Shown here one piece after another: positions 60,924 to 64,000 of a DNA stretch of 64,000 bases (position 1 is the first letter of the stretch; each line of letters begins with the position of its first letter). The DNA is from Albibacterium profundi (GTDB lineage: Bacteria; Bacteroidota; Bacteroidia; Sphingobacteriales; Sphingobacteriaceae). The notes beneath the pieces were generated by a model, which searched no databases, was not told the origin of the DNA, and was given only the letters and a program-made list of their open reading frames with translations. The DNA lies in contig NZ_JBBVGT010000002.1 of NCBI RefSeq assembly GCF_042159835.1, forward strand, positions 1,736,001 through 1,800,000. The letters run 5' to 3'. Made by a program: the position numbers and the translations under genes.

Positions 60924-61871
60924 TTATCCTCTTTTGGCAGCAAGTAAATACAATACCGCCATCCGGACGGCTACTCCATTTTCAACTTGCTCCAGAATAA
61001 TTGAATGGTTACTATCAGCGACATCGCTGGTAATTTCTACTCCACGGTTGATTGGCCCGGGGTGCATAATTGTTATTTCCTTGTCTAATGAATCCAATAT
61101 TTTTTTATTTAAACCATACAGCATAGAGTATTCTCGCAGCGATGGAAAATAGGAAATGTCTTGCCGTTCCAACTGGATGCGTAGCATGTTTGCAACATCA
61201 CACCAGTTAAGAGCATTCAATAGGTTGTGTTCTACCTTTACCCCCAATGATTGGATATGTTTGGGAATGAGCGTGGTTGGGCCGCATACCATGACATCGG
61301 CACCTAGCTTCTTCAAACAAAGTATATTGGATAGGGCCACTCGAGAATGAAGGATGTCTCCGATGATCGCTATTTTTTTTCCGGCAACATCTCCCAAGCG
61401 CTCCCTAATTGAAAACGAATCTAGCAATGCCTGTGTAGGGTGTTCATGCGCTCCGTCTCCAGCATTGACAATTTGTGCATTCACATGGTTCTTTAAAAAG
61501 ACTCCTGCGCCTGGATAGGGGTGTCGCATAACAACCATATCTACCTTCATCGCGAGAATATTATTCACGGTATCAATGAGTGTCTCACCTTTGCTGACTG
61601 ATGATGAAGATGCTGAGAAATTTACGATGTCTGCAGATAACCTCTTCTCGGCTAATTCGAAGGATAGCCGGGTGCGAGTCGAGTTTTCAAAGAAAATATT
61701 AGCGATTGTGATATCTCTTAACGAGGGGACCTTCTTAATGGGTCGGTTTAAAACATCTTTAAATGTTTGAGCTGTGTCCAGAATCAAGTTGATATCTTGA
61801 TTAGTTAAATCTTTTATGCCTAATATGTGTCTGGTACTGAGTTGTTCCGCAGTTGCCTCTTTCATGCTCAT
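60924..61871 (-). CDS. pyrB: Aspartate carbamoyltransferase catalytic subunit
   Basis: 315 residues, the length of the catalytic chain. STRTR (64-68) in FFENSTRTRLSFE binds carbamoyl phosphate, MRHPYPG and GAHEHPTQALLD (HPTQ) are the phosphate/aspartate site, and HPGPINRGVEI closes it. It makes carbamoyl aspartate in pyrimidine synthesis. It starts 15 bases after pyrR and has no pyrI regulatory gene beside it. A second in-frame ATG at 61865 is a possible start. Confidence 0.96.
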   Translation of the reverse strand: MSMKEATAEQLSTRHILGIKDLTNQDINLILDTAQTFKDVLNRPIKKVPSLRDITIANIFFENSTRTRLSFELAEKRLSADIVNFSASSSSVSKGETLIDTVNNILAMKVDMVVMRHPYPGAGVFLKNHVNAQIVNAGDGAHEHPTQALLDSFSIRERLGDVAGKKIAIIGDILHSRVALSNILCLKKLGADVMVCGPTTLIPKHIQSLGVKVEHNLLNALNWCDVANMLRIQLERQDISYFPSLREYSMLYGLNKKILDSLDKEITIMHPGPINRGVEITSDVADSNHSIILEQVENGVAVRMAVLYLLAAKRG

Positions 61872-61886
61872 TTTGTTAAGACGACT

Positions 61887-62438
61887 TTAATTCTTTTCTT
61901 CATTCACTAGCAAAACTTGATCCTTTTTGTCTGTTTCTGCCCAGCTTACTATAACCTTTTGGGAGTTGATTGAATCGATAGGTAACCCAACATAATCGGG
62001 CTCAATCGGCAGGTGGCGTGCAAATCTTCTGTCTACCAGTACGAGCAACTCAACTTTCTCAGGTCGTCCGAAGGACTGGATTGCATCCAATGCAGAACGT
62101 ATTGTTCTTCCTGTCCAAAGAACATCATCCACCAATATTACCTTTTTATTTTCAACAATAAAGTTCATGTTGGTACTACTCGGTGACAATGGAAGGCTAC
62201 CTTTCATCCTGAAATCGTCACGAAAGAAGGTTATATCCAAATCTCCAGATGGTACCTTGTTAACGTCAAGAATTGCCTTTAATTCTTGTACAATCCGATT
62301 AGCTAAATAGACCCCGCGCGGCTGTATGCCTACAATAACAGAATTAGAAAAATCTTGATGATTCTCAATTAATTGATGACAAAGACGTTGTATTGTTATT
62401 TTAAACTTGGCTCCGCTTAACAGAATTGAATTTTGCAT
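61887..62438 (-). CDS. pyrR: PyrR: pyr regulator / uracil phosphoribosyltransferase
   Basis: 183 residues of the type I phosphoribosyltransferase fold. The PRPP loop is VILVDDVLWTGRT (about 100-112). The length and the FFRDDFR and VELLVLVDRR segments match PyrR. In Bacillus this protein binds pyr mRNA in response to UMP and also has UPRTase activity. Here the promoter at 62455-62462 leaves only about a dozen leader bases, so an upstream attenuator of the Bacillus kind does not seem possible. pyrB follows directly. Confidence 0.92.
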   Translation of the reverse strand: MQNSILLSGAKFKITIQRLCHQLIENHQDFSNSVIVGIQPRGVYLANRIVQELKAILDVNKVPSGDLDITFFRDDFRMKGSLPLSPSSTNMNFIVENKKVILVDDVLWTGRTIRSALDAIQSFGRPEKVELLVLVDRRFARHLPIEPDYVGLPIDSINSQKVIVSWAETDKKDQVLLVNEEKN

Positions 62439-62454
62439 TGAGGTATTATTTGGT

Positions 62455-62462
62455 CAAAAATA
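62455..62462 (-). promoter_or_regulatory. Bacteroidota -7 element for pyrRB
   Basis: The minus strand reads TATTTTTG (TAnnTTTG), 16 bases from the ATG at 62438. The predicted leader is about 10-12 nt. Confidence 0.5.
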
Positions 62463-62511
62463 GCATTTTTTTTATAACCTACATAAAATTGCTATTTTGG
62501 ATTTGTACCTT

Positions 62512-62519
62512 TAGGTTTG
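62512..62519 (+). promoter_or_regulatory. Bacteroidota -7 element for the M49-like gene
   Basis: TAGGTTTG, an exact TAnnTTTG match, 19 bases before the ATG at 62539. It is divergent from the pyrRB promoter, 49 bases away. Confidence 0.5.
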
Positions 62520-62538
62520 CTTCAAAATATAAATCTTT

Positions 62539-64000
62539 ATGAGAACCCTTTTTTTTAAATCAAGTGCATTCCTTCTGTTGATTGCTACAGTCGCATTTCA
62601 AAGTTCGTGTACGCAGTCTGGAACAGATGAAGGTGCGGCAACCGATTCGCTCCAGCAATATGTAGATAAAAGAATCCAGATTTACGAACCGGTTAAGCTG
62701 ACTACCGATTTGTCGATGCTTACAGATAATGAAAAGGAGGTACTGCCCTTGCTGATCAAAGCCGCAGAAGTGATGGATGAGTTGTTTTGGCTACAGGCCT
62801 ATCCGCAACGAGATAACCTACTTGAAACTATTAAAGATGAACACACGAAGGCTTTTATTAATATAAATTACGGTCCTTGGGACAGGCTAAATGCAGATAA
62901 ACCTTTTGTAGAGGGCATTGGCTCTAAACCTTTGGGAGCATTTTTCTATCCTGCCGATATGACCAAAGAGGAATTTGAAAACTCAGGTCTCGAACACGAT
63001 ATGTATTCAATAATCCGTCGAAACTCAGAGGGTGAATTAGTGGCGATACCTTATTCTGAGGCATTTAATCTTCAGCTAAATAGAGCAGCAGAGTTTCTAA
63101 GGAAAGCGGCCGATAAAACTGATAATGAACAGTTCAGAAAGTATCTGTTATTGCGAGCTGCTGCATTGTTAACAGATGATTATGATCTGAGCGATCGTGC
63201 CTGGTTGGATATGAAAACCAACAGTTTAGATATTATTATCGGACCTATTGAGAACTACGAAGACAAGCTGTTTAACTCTAAGGCAGCGTTCGAATCCTAT
63301 GTTTTGGTAAAGGATAAGGAATGGAGTGGACGCCTAGCCAAGTATGTAGCGATGCTGCCATCTTTACAAAAAGGTTTGCCGGTAGATCCTGAATATAAAC
63401 AGGAGAGTCCGGGAACAGATTCTGAACTGAATGCTTATGATGTAGTGTACTATGCCGGCGATTGCAATTCCGGTTCGAAGACCATTGCTGTGAATCTTCC
63501 CAATAGTGAAGTTATCCAACAGGAAAAGGGTACACGCCGGTCGCAACTCAAAAATGCGATGCGTGCAAAATTCGATAAGATTCTCTTGCCTATTTCAAAT
63601 GTGCTGATAGATCCTCAACAGCGCGAGTTTATTAATTTCGACGCATTTTTTTCCAATGTGATGTTTCATGAAGTGGCGCACGGTTTGGGAATTAAGCAAA
63701 CGATTAATGGAAAAGGCTTTGTCCGAGAAGCACTTCAGGAACAATACTCGTGGCTAGAAGAATGTAAAGCGGATGTCTTAGGACTATATATGGTTACCAA
63801 GTTACTCGAAAATGGTGAGCTAGATGGACAGGTTGAAGAGTTTTATACAACTTTTATGGCAGGTATTCTCCGTTCGGTGAGATTTGGAGCTTCAAGTGCT
63901 CACGGGAAAGCTAATATGATGAGTTTCAATTTCTTTGAGGAAAAGGGGGCTTTCAAGAAAACGGATAAGGGGTATTATCAAGTTGATTATAAAGCCTTCC
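62539..64000 (+). CDS. M49-like (dipeptidyl-peptidase III) lipoprotein, 3' end outside the window
   Basis: The first 487 residues are visible and the frame is open at the right edge. A lipoprotein signal ends at QSSC (Cys24). The zinc site is HEVAHGLG (His377, Glu378, His381), a five-residue HEXXH in place of the usual M49 HEXXXH, followed by WLEECKADVLGLY (Glu407/Glu408 as likely ligand). This order (zinc helix, then EEC[KR]A[DE] about 25 residues on) fits the M49-like branch of Bacteroidota. The enzyme would release dipeptides or be a related hydrolase in the periplasm. Family assignment is moderate because the C-terminus is missing. Confidence 0.8.
   Translation, partial: MRTLFFKSSAFLLLIATVAFQSSCTQSGTDEGAATDSLQQYVDKRIQIYEPVKLTTDLSMLTDNEKEVLPLLIKAAEVMDELFWLQAYPQRDNLLETIKDEHTKAFININYGPWDRLNADKPFVEGIGSKPLGAFFYPADMTKEEFENSGLEHDMYSIIRRNSEGELVAIPYSEAFNLQLNRAAEFLRKAADKTDNEQFRKYLLLRAAALLTDDYDLSDRAWLDMKTNSLDIIIGPIENYEDKLFNSKAAFESYVLVKDKEWSGRLAKYVAMLPSLQKGLPVDPEYKQESPGTDSELNAYDVVYYAGDCNSGSKTIAVNLPNSEVIQQEKGTRRSQLKNAMRAKFDKILLPISNVLIDPQQREFINFDAFFSNVMFHEVAHGLGIKQTINGKGFVREALQEQYSWLEECKADVLGLYMVTKLLENGELDGQVEEFYTTFMAGILRSVRFGASSAHGKANMMSFNFFEEKGAFKKTDKGYYQVDYKAF

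Overview
The window is an ordinary-looking stretch of a Bacteroidota chromosome, most likely Sphingobacteriaceae (Sphingobacterium, Pedobacter or Olivibacter relatives; the genus cannot be fixed from the sequence alone). Support comes from repeated Bacteroidota-type -7 promoter elements (TAnnTTTG, sometimes with TTTG about 20 nt upstream), few Shine-Dalgarno sequences, many lipoproteins and outer-membrane barrels, a DUF2723 membrane protein, and a TPR/TonB-receptor-like/HU-SPOR/ExbBD/TonB operon. No phage, insertion sequence, CRISPR array or integrase was seen.

Layout. 1-3.1 kb: the end of a Kelch sialate mutarotase, an MFS sialate-type transporter, a glutathione peroxidase and an N-acetylglucosamine kinase (amino-sugar use). 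3.2-10.1 kb: an M61 peptidase, a small barrel protein, an acyl-CoA ligase and a KtrAB-type potassium uptake pair. 10.2-17 kb: a cupin/JmjC-like protein divergent from a MarR-led beta-oxidation operon in fadN-fadA-fadE order. 17-21 kb: two FKBP-type lipoproteins, an NAD(P)-binding protein and a DASH-type photolyase/cryptochrome. 21-30 kb: 2-oxoglutarate dehydrogenase E1 and E2, an unknown barrel, a GNAT-like protein, a lipid-anchored azurin, dihydrolipoyl dehydrogenase (E3) and a thioesterase. 30-38 kb: an LtaS-like sulfatase, a DUF3817 protein and a complete RND efflux operon (TolC, adaptor, permease). 38-46 kb: murB, an ECF sigma factor, a PfkB kinase, two tRNA-Asn genes, accA and the DUF2723 protein. 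46-51.6 kb: tRNA-Gln, prs, rplY, pth, an ArsC/Spx-like protein, an M1 peptidase and a carboxypeptidase-regulatory-like protein. 51.6-60.8 kb: a seven-gene minus-strand operon (TPR protein, barrel, HU-SPOR protein, ExbB, ExbD, TonB-like, FolC). 60.9-64 kb: pyrB and pyrR, then the start of an M49-like lipoprotein peptidase cut by the window edge.

How the genes work together. The central-metabolism content is coherent: activation of fatty acids (acyl-CoA ligase), beta-oxidation (fadNAE), TCA-cycle oxidation (sucAB, lpd) and fatty-acid synthesis (accA). The envelope content is equally prominent: efflux, periplasmic folding, lipoprotein peptidases and a Ton-like energised machine. The best candidate for an under-described system is the 51.6-60.8 kb operon, which joins an ExbB/ExbD/TonB motor to a plug-less receptor-like barrel, a giant TPR protein and an inner-membrane protein with an HU-like cytoplasmic end and a SPOR periplasmic end. 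Non-coding items worth a look are a perfect 24-bp hairpin at 40.2 kb and a hairpin at the predicted 5' end of the accA mRNA.
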